A stretch of DNA of 64,000 bases from Streptomyces flavochromogenes (GTDB lineage: Bacteria > Actinomycetota > Actinomycetes > Streptomycetales > Streptomycetaceae). Made by a program: the position numbers and the translations under genes. The first letter of the stretch is position 1; the number at the start of each line of letters is the position of its first letter. The notes under the pieces are model-generated. The model searched no databases and was not told the origin of the DNA. It saw only the letters and a list, made by a program, of their open reading frames with translations. The stretch lies in NCBI RefSeq assembly GCF_000717595.1, contig NZ_JNZO01000005.1, forward strand, positions 234,781 to 298,780, given 5' to 3'. Below are positions 8,436 to 17,245 of the stretch, piece by piece.

Positions 8436-8450
8436 GGGGACCTGGTCCCC
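8436..8450. promoter_or_regulatory. 15-bp palindrome upstream of the tetR gene
   Basis: GGGGACCTGGTCCCC is a perfect palindrome about a central T, flanked by AAC and GGTTA. It lies 99 nt from the tetR start. Its symmetry and size suit a TetR dimer. The other side of the 8338-8756 gap holds an 11-bp repeat tract. Confidence 0.5.
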
Positions 8451-8541
8451 GGTTATTTCCCCGTCGTCGTGTGACCTGAGCCACACACCCGGGACCTCCC
8501 GGAGCGCCCGCCCTCCGGTCCCCGAACAGACCCCGCGCGCC

Positions 8542-8640
8542 GGTCCCCGGCAGGTCCCCGGCCGGCCCTCGGCACGTCCTCGGCACGTCCTCGACAGGTC
8601 CCCGGCCGGCCCTCGGCAGGTCCTCGGCAGGTCCACCGAT
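8542..8640. repeat. Tract of about nine 11-bp tandem repeats
   Basis: Contiguous 11-bp units starting at 8542 follow the pattern GGTCCYCGGCA: for example GGTCCCCGGCA, GGCCCTCGGCA, CGTCCTCGGCA and GGTCCTCGGCA. The last unit at 8630 is degenerate. The tract ends about 115 bp before the M6 protease start. Confidence 0.85.
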
Positions 8641-8756
8641 CGGGCCACCCGGCGCGCGCGCCGGAAGCGCTCGTCACAGAGTGATCGCACAGCGCGACCC
8701 CGCGAGCACCGGAAGGGGCCGTGCCGCCGACCTGCCCCCACCGGAGAGGCGCCCGT

Positions 8757-10028
8757 ATGCAGCACCCCCGACGACGGATACGCAGACCCGTCGCCATGGC
8801 CGCGACCACGGCGCTCTCCCTCACGCTGCTCGCCTCCGCGAGCACCACCCTCCCCGGGCCCGCCCCGGCCTCGGCGGGCCCCGTGGCCGCCGCGCCGGAC
8901 GGCGCCCAGCTGGGGCCCTGCCGGATCGCCACCATGATGGGCGTGCAGATGTCGGAGGGGCTCCCCACGGCCCCCGGGTACGTGCGCTCCACGGGCCGGG
9001 TCAGGGCCCTGAACCTGATGATCGACTTCCCCGACGCACCCGGGGACGGCACCGCGATGAGCCGCTTCCGCGAGTTCTTCCCGCAGACCGCCGAGTGGTT
9101 CCGCGTCAGCTCGTACGGGCGGCTGCACTACCAGCCCGAGGTCCCGATACCCGACTGGCTGCGCATGCCGAAGGCCTTCTCGGCGTACGGGATCGAGCGC
9201 GGCTCACCATACGAACCGGGCTACCGCTCCCTCGTCGAGGACATCGTCACGGCGGCCGACCAGAAGGTGGACTTCAGCGCGTACGACCTGGTCAACGTCC
9301 TGGTCACACCCAATGCCGGGCCCTCCGCCCTCGACACCGTCCTGTCCGTGACCTTCTCCGGAAACGACGACGCCCCCTACGCGGACGGCGTGCCCCTGGC
9401 CAACACGTCCTTCGTCTACAGCCGCCAGGACGACGGCTCCGGCAGCTTCGGGGAGACCGGCTACCGAGTCCTGCCGCACGAGAACGGGCACGTCTTCGGC
9501 CTGCCCGACCTGTACACCTCGGACGGCGGCGGGACCGTCGGCCACTGGGACATCATGTCCGAGGACTGGGGTGCCAACAACGACCTGCTCGGCTGGCACA
9601 AGTGGAAGCTGGGCTGGCTCGACAACGACCAGATCGGCTGCGCGTCCGGCACCGGCACCGGCGACTACACGCTCACCCCGCTGGCGGTCTCCGGCGGCCC
9701 CAAGCTCGCGTTCGTCCCGCTCTCCGACACGTCGGGGTACGCGGTCGAGGTCCGCAGCAAGGAGGGCAACGACGAGGCGGTCTGCGAGCACGGCGTCCTC
9801 GTCTACCGGGTGGAGTCCGACGTGGACACCGGCCACGGCCCGGTGACCGTCTCCGACAGCGAGCACGCGAGCGGCGGCTGCACACGGCGCGCCAACGTCC
9901 ACGCGGAGCTGTCGGACGCGCCGTACCGCCCGGGAGAAACGTTCACGGACCGGGCCAACGGCATAAGGATCAGCGTGCTCGACGAGGACCCGAGCGGTAC
10001 GTACCGGGTACGGATCACACGGAGCTGA
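8757..10028 (+). CDS. Secreted M6-family (immune inhibitor A-like) metalloprotease
   Basis: 423 residues. An Arg-rich start (MQHPRRRIRRP) and a hydrophobic stretch form a signal peptide, with possible cleavage after an Ala-rich site near residue 40. The zinc motif HENGHVFGLPD (first His about residue 241) is the extended HExxHxxGxxD type of M6 peptidases; Asn replaces the X next to the catalytic Glu harmlessly. A GNDD/ADG acidic stretch may bind calcium. ATG 8757 follows GGAGAGG. It stands alone and converges on the acyl-CoA ligase gene with only 6 bp between stops. Confidence 0.88.
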   Translation: MQHPRRRIRRPVAMAATTALSLTLLASASTTLPGPAPASAGPVAAAPDGAQLGPCRIATMMGVQMSEGLPTAPGYVRSTGRVRALNLMIDFPDAPGDGTAMSRFREFFPQTAEWFRVSSYGRLHYQPEVPIPDWLRMPKAFSAYGIERGSPYEPGYRSLVEDIVTAADQKVDFSAYDLVNVLVTPNAGPSALDTVLSVTFSGNDDAPYADGVPLANTSFVYSRQDDGSGSFGETGYRVLPHENGHVFGLPDLYTSDGGGTVGHWDIMSEDWGANNDLLGWHKWKLGWLDNDQIGCASGTGTGDYTLTPLAVSGGPKLAFVPLSDTSGYAVEVRSKEGNDEAVCEHGVLVYRVESDVDTGHGPVTVSDSEHASGGCTRRANVHAELSDAPYRPGETFTDRANGIRISVLDEDPSGTYRVRITRS

Positions 10029-10034
10029 GTCACC

Positions 10035-11738
10035 TCACGTGCCGCAGGCCAGGCTGCCCCGCAACTCCCGCTTGAGAAGCTTCCCCGTCGGGTTCCGCGG
10101 CAGTTCCTCCTCGCGTACGAGGACATGGGCGGGCACCTTGAAGGCGGCGAGGCGGGCGCCCACGTGCGCGCGCAGCTCGTCGATGCCGACGACGGCGCCG
10201 GGCCGCAGCCGGACGACGGCCGCGACCTCCTCGCCCAGGAGCGGGTGCGGTACGCCGAGGACGGCGGCGTCGACGACGTCCGGGTGCTGCTGCAGCACGT
10301 CCTCGACCTCGACGCTGTACACGTTCTCACCGCCGCGAATCACCATGTCGGTGAGACGGTCGACGATGGTCACCCGCCCGTCCGCGTCCACGCGCGCGAG
10401 GTCCCCGGTCCGGAACCAGCCGTCCTCGGAGAACGCGGCTCGGGTCGCCTCCTCGTTGCCCCAGTAGCCGCGGACGAGAGACTGCCCGCGCAGCCACAGC
10501 TCACCGACACCCTCGGCGTCGGGCCGGTCGATCCGCACCTCGGTGACGGGCGTGGGCCGGCCGACGCTGCCGGGATGGGCGCGGTACTCGGCCCCGACGT
10601 TGGACAGGACCCCGCCGCTGGTCTCGGTGAGCCCGTAGCCGTTGCGGGGCTCGAGCCGCTCCCCGTACCCGGCGGCGATCCCGTCGACGATGCCGGGCGG
10701 AGCGGCGGCGCCGCCGGTGCTGAGCAGGGTGAGGCTGTCGAGCGGGTCGCCGGTGGCACGGGCACGGGCGAGCAGCTGGAGGCCGGTGGTGGGGACACCC
10801 GCGTAGTGGGTGACCCGGTGCTCCCTGATCAGTTCGAGGGCCCGGCCGGCGTCCCACTTCCGCATCATGACCAGGGTGCCGCCGGCCGCCATCACCCCGT
10901 AGAAGGAGGTGAACGCGGCCACGTGGAAGAAGGGGAACGTGGTCAGCGACACGGGCACGGGCCCCGCCCCGGGCACGTCCCCGCGCGCGAGGGCGGCCGC
11001 GGCGGCGAAGTACCGCGGGTTCATGGCGGCCCCGGCCTGCGCGAGGTGGGTGGCGACGGCGCCCTTGGGGCGCCCGGTGGTGCCGGAGGTGTAGATGATG
11101 GTGGCGTCGTGCTCGGGCAGGACGTCGACGAGGGGCGGCCCGAGGTGCGGATCCGCGTCGGGGACGTACGGCACGAAGCCGGCCGCCGCTCCGGGAGCGC
11201 CGCCCTCGCCCTCCGCCGTGCCCGGCACGTCCGCCGCGCCTGCTCCGTCCGCGGCGTCCGCCGCGCCCTCTCCGTGGAAGACGATCCCGGGCACATGGTT
11301 CCTGGCGGCCCACTCCCGTACCCGCCCGACCCGCTCCCCGTCGACGAGGAGCACCGCGGGAGCGCAGTCGTCGAGGGCGTACGTGAACTCGTCCTCGGTC
11401 CACCAGGCGTTGAGGGGGACGGCGACGAGCCCGGCGAGCTGGGCGGCCCAGAAGGCGACGTGCCACTCGGGGTGGTTCCGCATGGCGACGACGGCCCGGT
11501 CCCCGGGCCGCAGCCCGTACTCCCCGACGAGCCGCCGGGCGAGCCCGCAGGCGGCGTCGAAGAACTCGCGGTAGGTCGTCCGCCCGTCCTCGGACACGAG
11601 GAACACCCGGTCGCCGTAGCCCCAGACGACCTCGACGAACTCCCTCAGCGTGCGGGGCCCGGAGGCGTACACCCCGTCCTCGACGGCGAAGGGAGCCCCG
11701 TCCGCAGTGAGCCGCTCGTCTCCACCTGTCGCCGCCAC
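10035..11738 (-). CDS. Class I adenylate-forming acyl-CoA ligase (FadD-like)
   Basis: 567 residues. Core motif A5-type loop YTSGTTGRPKGAV (ATP binding), GYGLTETSGG, WFRTGDLARVDADG and the C-terminal lysine motif PRNPTGKLLKREL define an AMP-binding acyl or aryl CoA synthetase. An Ala/Gly/Asp-rich insert (GEGAADAADGAGAADVPG region) before the ATP loop is longer than usual. Start is GTG 11738 after AGGGGG. Substrate cannot be read from the sequence; it is not linked to the catabolic regulon further right. Confidence 0.87.
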   Translation of the reverse strand: MAATGGDERLTADGAPFAVEDGVYASGPRTLREFVEVVWGYGDRVFLVSEDGRTTYREFFDAACGLARRLVGEYGLRPGDRAVVAMRNHPEWHVAFWAAQLAGLVAVPLNAWWTEDEFTYALDDCAPAVLLVDGERVGRVREWAARNHVPGIVFHGEGAADAADGAGAADVPGTAEGEGGAPGAAAGFVPYVPDADPHLGPPLVDVLPEHDATIIYTSGTTGRPKGAVATHLAQAGAAMNPRYFAAAAALARGDVPGAGPVPVSLTTFPFFHVAAFTSFYGVMAAGGTLVMMRKWDAGRALELIREHRVTHYAGVPTTGLQLLARARATGDPLDSLTLLSTGGAAAPPGIVDGIAAGYGERLEPRNGYGLTETSGGVLSNVGAEYRAHPGSVGRPTPVTEVRIDRPDAEGVGELWLRGQSLVRGYWGNEEATRAAFSEDGWFRTGDLARVDADGRVTIVDRLTDMVIRGGENVYSVEVEDVLQQHPDVVDAAVLGVPHPLLGEEVAAVVRLRPGAVVGIDELRAHVGARLAAFKVPAHVLVREEELPRNPTGKLLKRELRGSLACGT

Positions 11739-11879
11739 CGCATAACCCCCTGAGCATCCGCTCGTCGTCCCAGCGCGGCGACGCTATGCGCACCCCCGAA
11801 CCGGGTCAACCCCGACGGCCCGCCACGAAGCGCCGGGGCGGGGCGGTGTGGCGGTTGCGGCGACTAGCAGTGGCCGCTG

Positions 11880-11960
11880 TGGCGCCAACCCGGCAACACT
11901 CTGGCGCACTGTGGCGCAACATGGCGCCAGATGACTTGCAATGGCGCCACGATGGTGCCA
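11880..11960. promoter_or_regulatory. Phased array of TGGCGCCA boxes before the RHH regulator gene
   Basis: Full boxes TGGCGCCA start at 11880, 11922 and 11942, a variant TGGTGCCA at 11953, and half boxes TGGCGC at 11902 and 11912. Distances are 22, 10, 10, 20 and 11 bp, close to whole helical turns. The array ends 10 bp before the ATG, so binding would block transcription of the regulator itself. Confidence 0.75.
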
Positions 11961-11970
11961 CTATTGCGTC

Positions 11971-12507
11971 ATGGACCTCACCCCGTACGTGGACAATCTC
12001 CGCCATGAGCTCGGCGTGGCCGCCCAGGCGGGCGGCGACGAAGCCCGCGCCCTGGCGGACCGACTCACCGGACAGCTCGAGTCGGCCGCCCGGCTGACCC
12101 TGCTCAACGCCCTGTCCGACGCGATGGACGAGATCACCCGCGACCTCGCGCCCGGCTCGGTCGATCTGCGGCTGCGCGGCCTGAACCCCGAGTTCGTGGT
12201 GACCGCGCCGCCGACCGCCGACCCCTTCGAGGAGGCCGAGGCCCTGCCGGCCCCGCCGCCCCCGGTCACGACCCCCGTGGAGGGCGAGGACGGCGCCACC
12301 TCCCGCATCAACTTCCGGCCGCCGGCCCAGCTCAAGATCCGGGTCGAGGAGGCCGCGAGCCGCGAGGGACTCTCGGTCAACGCCTGGCTCGTCAGGGCCG
12401 TGGCCGCGGCCCTCGAACCGGGCGCCACGGCGGGTCGCACCACCCGCAAGGGCACGACGGGCGTGGGCCCCGCCGTCGGCCAGGGCTTCACCGGCTGGGT
12501 CCGCTAG
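11971..12507 (+). CDS. Ribbon-helix-helix (HicB/CopG-like) DNA-binding protein
   Basis: 178 residues. Residues 1-70 look helical ([20 protein letters not shown]), then a Pro/Ala linker, and about residues 108-148 form a ribbon-helix-helix domain: strand [18 protein letters not shown], then [19 protein letters not shown]. Such proteins are often named HicB-family antitoxins, but no HicA toxin lies nearby. ATG 11971 is used; a longer frame from 11941 would begin inside the operator array. The palindromic boxes upstream recur before the MMPL and ABC exporter genes, so I infer that this protein binds them and controls itself and both exporters. Confidence 0.8.
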   Translation: MDLTPYVDNLRHELGVAAQAGGDEARALADRLTGQLESAARLTLLNALSDAMDEITRDLAPGSVDLRLRGLNPEFVVTAPPTADPFEEAEALPAPPPPVTTPVEGEDGATSRINFRPPAQLKIRVEEAASREGLSVNAWLVRAVAAALEPGATAGRTTRKGTTGVGPAVGQGFTGWVR

Positions 12508-12639
12508 CCCGGCCCGCACATCCCGGCAATCCGGCGCCACCGGGGCTCACCCACGAACACCGGGCCCGGCCACATCACCGCCGCACCGAGGCACGTCACC
12601 CCGGCACTCACCTCTCCTCAGTCAAAGGACGGCACAGCC

Positions 12640-13476
12640 ATGCCTACGTTCGACACCCCCGCACCCCTCTCCGCCACCATCGAGATCGAGATCGGGCGGG
12701 CCCGGATCGTCGCGGGCAAGCGCACCGACACCGTCGTCGAGGTGACGCCGAGCGACCCCGGCGACAAGCTCGACGTCCAGGCCGCCGCCGAGACCAACGT
12801 GTCCTGCACGGGTGGAAAGCTGCTGGTCAAGGGGCCCAGGAAGCGTTCGCTCTTCGGCAAGATCGGCGCGGTCGACGTGACCGTCGAACTGCCCGCCGGC
12901 TCGGACCTGACCTGCAAGACGGGCCTCGGCGAGCTGATCGGCGAGGGCCTGTTCGGGAACTGCCGCCTCACCACCGCCGCCGGAGACATCCAGCTGGACG
13001 AGGCCGCGGCCGTACGGCTGAAGACCTCGCACGGCGACATCCTCGTCGACAGCACCAGCGGCGAGACCGAGATCCACGGCTCCGGCCGGGTGCGCATCGG
13101 AAGGATCGACGGATCGGCGACGATCCGGAACCTCAACGGCGAGACCACGGTCGGCGAGATCACCGGCGAGCTGCAGGTGAACTCGTCCAACGGGCCCATC
13201 GGCGTGGGCCGTACGGAGTCCTCGGTGACCGCCAAGACCGCCAGTGGCGCCATCCGTCTCGGCGAGGTCGTCCGCGGCCGGATCACGCTCGACTCCGCCG
13301 CCGGGGGCCTCGAGGTCGGCATCGCCGAGGGAACGGCGGCCTGGCTCGACGTACGGTCCACGGCCGGCCGCGTACGCAACGAACTGGGTGCGGCGGAGGG
13401 CCCGGGCCAGTCCGAGGAGACGGTCGAGGTCCGCGGTCGCACGAGCGTCGGCGACATCGTCATCCGCCGCGCGTAG
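12640..13476 (+). CDS. DUF4097-family beta-strand repeat protein
   Basis: 278 residues built of short strand repeats such as [24 protein letters not shown] and [11 protein letters not shown], typical of the DUF4097/putative adhesin beta-solenoid. No signal peptide is visible, so it is probably cytoplasmic or membrane-peripheral. ATG 12640 follows AAAGGA. It lies 132 bp after the ribbon-helix-helix gene and 38 bp before the collagen-like/GtrA gene on the same strand, so the three may be one transcript. Function unknown. A second, partial DUF4097 gene is at the right edge of the window. Confidence 0.82.
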   Translation: MPTFDTPAPLSATIEIEIGRARIVAGKRTDTVVEVTPSDPGDKLDVQAAAETNVSCTGGKLLVKGPRKRSLFGKIGAVDVTVELPAGSDLTCKTGLGELIGEGLFGNCRLTTAAGDIQLDEAAAVRLKTSHGDILVDSTSGETEIHGSGRVRIGRIDGSATIRNLNGETTVGEITGELQVNSSNGPIGVGRTESSVTAKTASGAIRLGEVVRGRITLDSAAGGLEVGIAEGTAAWLDVRSTAGRVRNELGAAEGPGQSEETVEVRGRTSVGDIVIRRA

Positions 13477-13514
13477 ACGCCCGGAGACAACGAACCGAGG
13501 GGGAAGGAAGCCCG

Positions 13515-14348
13515 ATGGAACGCGGATCACGGCCCAGCACCACCGGCGCTCCCGGCGCCACTCGCACCACGGGCACCACCGGAACCACCGGCGCTTACGG
13601 CAACCCCGGCGCCACCGGCGCTCCCGGCACCACTCGCACTCCCGGTGCCACCGGCGGTCTCGGCGCCACCGGCACCACGGGCATCACCAGAGCCACCGGC
13701 GCTTGCGGTACCCCCGGCGGTCTCGGCACCACCCGCACTCCCGGCGCCACCGGCGCTCCCGGCGCCACTCGCACTCCCGGTGCCACCCGCACTCCCGGTG
13801 CCACCGGCGGTCTCGGCACCACCCGCACTCCCGGTGCCACCGGTGCCACCGGTGCTCCCGGCGCCTTAGCCTCCTTCGTTCGCTTCGTGATATGCGGCGG
13901 CGGAGTCGGCCTCGCGTCCAGCGCGGCCGTCGCCCTGCTCGCCGCCCTCCTGCCGTTCGCCCTCGCCAACGCGCTGGTCACCGTCGTCTCGACGATCCTC
14001 GCGACCGAGCTCCACGCCCGCTTCACCTTCGCGTCGGGGCTCCGGCCCTCCGCCGGGCGCGGCCTGCTGCGCTGCGGCCTCCGCCACCACCTGCAGTCCG
14101 CCGGAACGGCCGCCGCCGCCTTCTCCGTGACCACGCTCGCGATGCTCGTCCTGCACGCGATCGAGAGCACGCCCGGTCTCGCCGTCGAGCAGACCGTCTA
14201 TCTCTCCGCCTCGGGCCTCGCCGGCATCGGCCGCTTCCTGGCACTGCGCCTGTACGTCTTCGCCACGGCCCGCAAGCAGCCCGTGCCGGTCGCCCTCGAC
14301 CTCCACCGGTCCCCGACGCGCCGCGAGTCGCTCACCACCGCGTCCTGA
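13515..14348 (+). CDS. GtrA-like membrane protein with N-terminal collagen-like Gly-X-Y tract
   Basis: 277 residues. From about residue 11, 36 consecutive triplets follow a Gly-X-Y pattern (GAP, GAT, GTT, GGL and so on); in seven triplets Arg stands where Gly is expected (RTT, RTP, RAT). The C-terminal half has about four hydrophobic helices ([19 protein letters not shown], then an [10 protein letters not shown] loop), as in the GtrA-like family that helps flip polyprenyl-linked sugars. ATG 13515 follows GGAAGGAAG. There is no good Met start after the repeat, so the fusion seems real. Nothing is known to me about such a combination. Confidence 0.7.
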   Translation: MERGSRPSTTGAPGATRTTGTTGTTGAYGNPGATGAPGTTRTPGATGGLGATGTTGITRATGACGTPGGLGTTRTPGATGAPGATRTPGATRTPGATGGLGTTRTPGATGATGAPGALASFVRFVICGGGVGLASSAAVALLAALLPFALANALVTVVSTILATELHARFTFASGLRPSAGRGLLRCGLRHHLQSAGTAAAAFSVTTLAMLVLHAIESTPGLAVEQTVYLSASGLAGIGRFLALRLYVFATARKQPVPVALDLHRSPTRRESLTTAS

Positions 14349-14458
14349 CCCGACCGGGAGCGGCGGCGCCCCCGCCCCGTACCGTTCGCGCCTCTCGCGC
14401 CCCGTGCCTCTCGCCGCACCGCACGCGAGCCCACCTCCGTACCGCCCCCGCGCCGCCA

Positions 14459-14474
14459 TGGCGCCATGGCGCCA
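14459..14474. promoter_or_regulatory. Two abutting TGGCGCCA boxes before the MMPL exporter
   Basis: TGGCGCCA occurs at 14459 and again at 14467, 114-122 nt before the MMPL start. This is the same palindrome as before the ribbon-helix-helix gene, but here the two copies are only 8 bp apart. Confidence 0.6.
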
Positions 14475-14587
14475 TGCCGTGCTGCCCCACCGACCCGGGC
14501 ACGCACCCGGCCTCCCCGCCCCCGGGCCGCGAGCCCACTCGCCCTTTCACCCCGCCCGACCCTCAACCACCCGACGGGAGCCCCACC

Positions 14588-16876
14588 GTGGCTACGTTCC
14601 TCTCCAAACTGGGCCGCCTCGCCTTCCGCCGCAAGGGGGTGACGCTGCTGCTCTGGCTGCTGGCCTTCGTCGGCATGGGCGTCGCCGCCTCCTCCGCGCC
14701 GACGCCGCCCGCCGACACGTTCTCGATGCCGGGCACCGAGTCGCAGGAGGCCTTCGACCTGCTGACCGAGAAGTTCCCCGACGCGAGCGTCGACGGCGCC
14801 ACCGCCCGGGTCGTCGTCCGCGCCCCCCAGGGCACGAAGATCACCACCCCCTCGACGCGCACCGCGGTCGAGCGTCTCGTCACCGGGCTGGGGACGTCGT
14901 CCCCCCAGGTGGTGGGCGTCGCCGACCCGTACAGCTCCCCGGCCGTCAGCATCAGCGAGGACGGGACGACCGCCTACATGGTGGTGACCTACAAGGTCCC
15001 CGCGGCGGCGGTCGACGACAAGGCGCACGATGCCCTCGACGCGGCCACCGAGCAGGCCCGCGAGGCGGGACTCACCGTCGAGGCCGGCGGTGACGCCGTG
15101 AAGATCGAGCAGGCCATGGGCGGCACCGGCGAGCAGATCGGCATCCTGGTCTCCGCGTTCGTCCTCGTTCTGACCTTCGGGTCGATGATCGCGGCCGGAA
15201 TGCCGCTGATCACCGCGCTGATCGGGGTCGGCATCGGCATCTCGGGCATCACGGCCCTCGGATCCACCTTCGGCCTCTCCGGCACCACGGGAACCCTGGC
15301 GATGATGATCGGCCTCGCGGTCGGCATCGACTACGCGCTGTTCATCGTGTCCCGTTTCCGTGCCGAGCGGGCCGAGGGGCGTACCCCCGAGGAAGCCGCG
15401 GGACGGGCCGTCGGCACCGCCGGCTCGGCCGTCGTCTTCGCCGGTCTCACCGTCATCGTCGCCCTCGCCGGGCTCGCCGTCGTGAACATCCCGATGCTCA
15501 CCAAGATGGGCCTGGCCGCGGCCGGCACGGTCGCCGTCGCCGTACTCGTCGCGATCACGCTGGTCCCCGCCCTCCTCGGCCTCGCGCCGGTCAAGGTGAT
15601 GGCCCGCAAGGGACGTCTGCGGTACGCCGTGAAGCCACTGTCGGACCGTCAGCGGCGCAGGGCGGCCCGGCACGAGGCGAAGGCGGCCCGGAACACGAAG
15701 CCCAACCTGGGCACCCGCTGGGCCCGTTACGTCCTGCGCCACCCCGTCGTCGTCCTGCTCGTCGGCGTGATCGGCCTCGGCACCATCGCCGTACCTGCAG
15801 CGAGCCTGGAGCTCGGCCTGCCGGGCGAGGGCCAGATGTCGACGCAGACGACCCAGCGCAAGGCGTACGACCTGCTCTCGGAGTCCTTCGGGCCCGGCTT
15901 CAACGGCCCCCTGACGATCACGGTGCAGACGAAGTCCACCGGCGGCGCCGGGACCGCGGGTGCCGGCGCGGGCGCCAAGGCCGCCGGCGACACGATCGGC
16001 AAGGCCCTCGCGAGGACGCCCGGCGTGGCCTCGGTCTCCCCGGCCACCGCCAACAAGGCGGGCGACACCGCGATCCTCACCGTCGTCCCCGCCACCGGCC
16101 CGACCGAGAAGAAGACCGAGGAGCTGGTCCACGCACTTCGCGACATTGCCGACGACCTGGAGCGGAGCACCGCCTCGCGGATCCTCGTCACCGGCCAGAC
16201 GGCCATGTTCATCGACTTCTCGCAGACCCTCGACGACGCGCTCCTGCCCTATCTGGCCCTGGTCGTGGGGCTCGCCTTCCTCCTCCTGATGGTGGTCTTC
16301 CGCTCCGTCCTGGTCCCGCTCAAGGCGGCCCTCGGGTTCCTGCTCTCGGTGGCCGCGGCACTCGGCGCGGTCGTGGCGGTCTTCCAGTGGGGCTGGCTGG
16401 CCGACGTCTTCGGCATCGACGCACCGGGCCCGATCATGAGCACGATGCCGATCTTCATGATCGGGGTGGTCTTCGGCCTCGCGATGGACTACGAGGTCTT
16501 CCTGGTCAGCCGGATGCGCGAGTCGTACGCCCGCGGCGCCCGCCCGGGCGAGGCGGTCGTCGACGGCTTCCGCTACGGCGGCCGGGTGGTCGGCGCGGCC
16601 GCGGTCATCATGATGAGCGTCTTCTCGGGCTTCATCGTGGAGGACAACGACTTCGTGAAGATGATCGGCTTCGCCCTCGCGATCGCGGTCCTCTTCGACG
16701 CCTTCGTGGTCCGGATGGCGATCGTGCCGGCGCTCTTCGCCCTGCTCGGCAGGTCCGCCTGGTGGCTGCCGACGTGGCTGGACCGGATCCTGCCCCGGGT
16801 GGACGTGGAGGGCGAGAAGCTCGCCACGACGCAGTCGGCGCCACGCGCGCCGCGGGAGAGCACTCTGGTCGGCTGA
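14588..16876 (+). CDS. MMPL-family RND-type exporter
   Basis: 762 residues. The layout is one N-terminal helix, a large extracellular loop, five helices, a cytoplasmic basic loop (RQRRRAARHEAKAAR), then a second repeat of the same. The two proton-relay motifs GIDYALFIVSRFR and AMDYEVFLVSRMRE are present in their expected helices. Family members export lipids, siderophores or drugs across the membrane. GTG 14588 follows GGGAG. TGGCGCCA boxes upstream and a strong terminator downstream mark it as its own unit within the ribbon-helix-helix regulon. Confidence 0.92.
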   Translation: MATFLSKLGRLAFRRKGVTLLLWLLAFVGMGVAASSAPTPPADTFSMPGTESQEAFDLLTEKFPDASVDGATARVVVRAPQGTKITTPSTRTAVERLVTGLGTSSPQVVGVADPYSSPAVSISEDGTTAYMVVTYKVPAAAVDDKAHDALDAATEQAREAGLTVEAGGDAVKIEQAMGGTGEQIGILVSAFVLVLTFGSMIAAGMPLITALIGVGIGISGITALGSTFGLSGTTGTLAMMIGLAVGIDYALFIVSRFRAERAEGRTPEEAAGRAVGTAGSAVVFAGLTVIVALAGLAVVNIPMLTKMGLAAAGTVAVAVLVAITLVPALLGLAPVKVMARKGRLRYAVKPLSDRQRRRAARHEAKAARNTKPNLGTRWARYVLRHPVVVLLVGVIGLGTIAVPAASLELGLPGEGQMSTQTTQRKAYDLLSESFGPGFNGPLTITVQTKSTGGAGTAGAGAGAKAAGDTIGKALARTPGVASVSPATANKAGDTAILTVVPATGPTEKKTEELVHALRDIADDLERSTASRILVTGQTAMFIDFSQTLDDALLPYLALVVGLAFLLLMVVFRSVLVPLKAALGFLLSVAAALGAVVAVFQWGWLADVFGIDAPGPIMSTMPIFMIGVVFGLAMDYEVFLVSRMRESYARGARPGEAVVDGFRYGGRVVGAAAVIMMSVFSGFIVEDNDFVKMIGFALAIAVLFDAFVVRMAIVPALFALLGRSAWWLPTWLDRILPRVDVEGEKLATTQSAPRAPRESTLVG

Positions 16877-16912
16877 GCGCCTCGTAGACACCCCACCCGT
16901 AGACCCGACAGC

Positions 16913-16960
16913 AGGCGCCTCATGGCACCGGCCCGCCCAGGCCGGCGCCATGGGGCGCCT
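16913..16960 (+). terminator. Long hairpin terminator after the MMPL gene
   Basis: Two 21-nt arms (16913-16933 and 16940-16960) pair at 19 of 21 positions with a 6-nt loop. Fragments resembling TGGCGCCA inside the arms belong to this hairpin rather than to the operator array. Confidence 0.75.
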
Positions 16961-17007
16961 TTGCGCCGGAGGGGCGGAGCCGGGCGAAAGCACAGGTCAG
17001 AGCCGCA

Positions 17008-17125
17008 AGGCGCCACGTGGCGACACCAGAACACAAGAGTGGCGCCACTATGACTCGACATGGCGCCATCACTGTGCCACGATGATGGCGCAAGCACGGC
17101 ACGGAGTGGCGCCAAACAAACGCCA
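17008..17125. promoter_or_regulatory. Array of TGGCGCCA-type boxes before the ABC exporter operon
   Basis: Perfect TGGCGCCA boxes start at 17040, 17061 and 17107. One-mismatch boxes are AGGCGCCA (17008), TGGCGACA (17018) and TGGCGCAA (17086), and weaker ones are at 17072 and 17118. Most distances are near 10.5-bp multiples (10, 22, 21, 11, 21, 11). The array ends about 120 nt before the ABC gene start. Confidence 0.7.
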
Positions 17126-17245
17126 CTCCACGACCGAGCGCCACGCACAAGCCTCACCGCCCAGCCCAGCCCCACCGCTCGACCCCAGCATTCGACACGG
17201 CCCAGCACCGCCCCCCGGCCCCCAGAAGAGAAAGGCCCGCAGACC

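Noticed and set aside
11971..12507. HicB antitoxin of a HicAB toxin-antitoxin module
   Set aside because: No HicA-like small double-stranded-RNA-binding protein is encoded on either side; exporter regulation fits better.
16923..16950. TGGCACCG and CGGCGCCA words resembling the regulon boxes after the MMPL gene
   Set aside because: They form the arms of a 21-bp terminator hairpin, so they are better explained by pairing than by protein binding.
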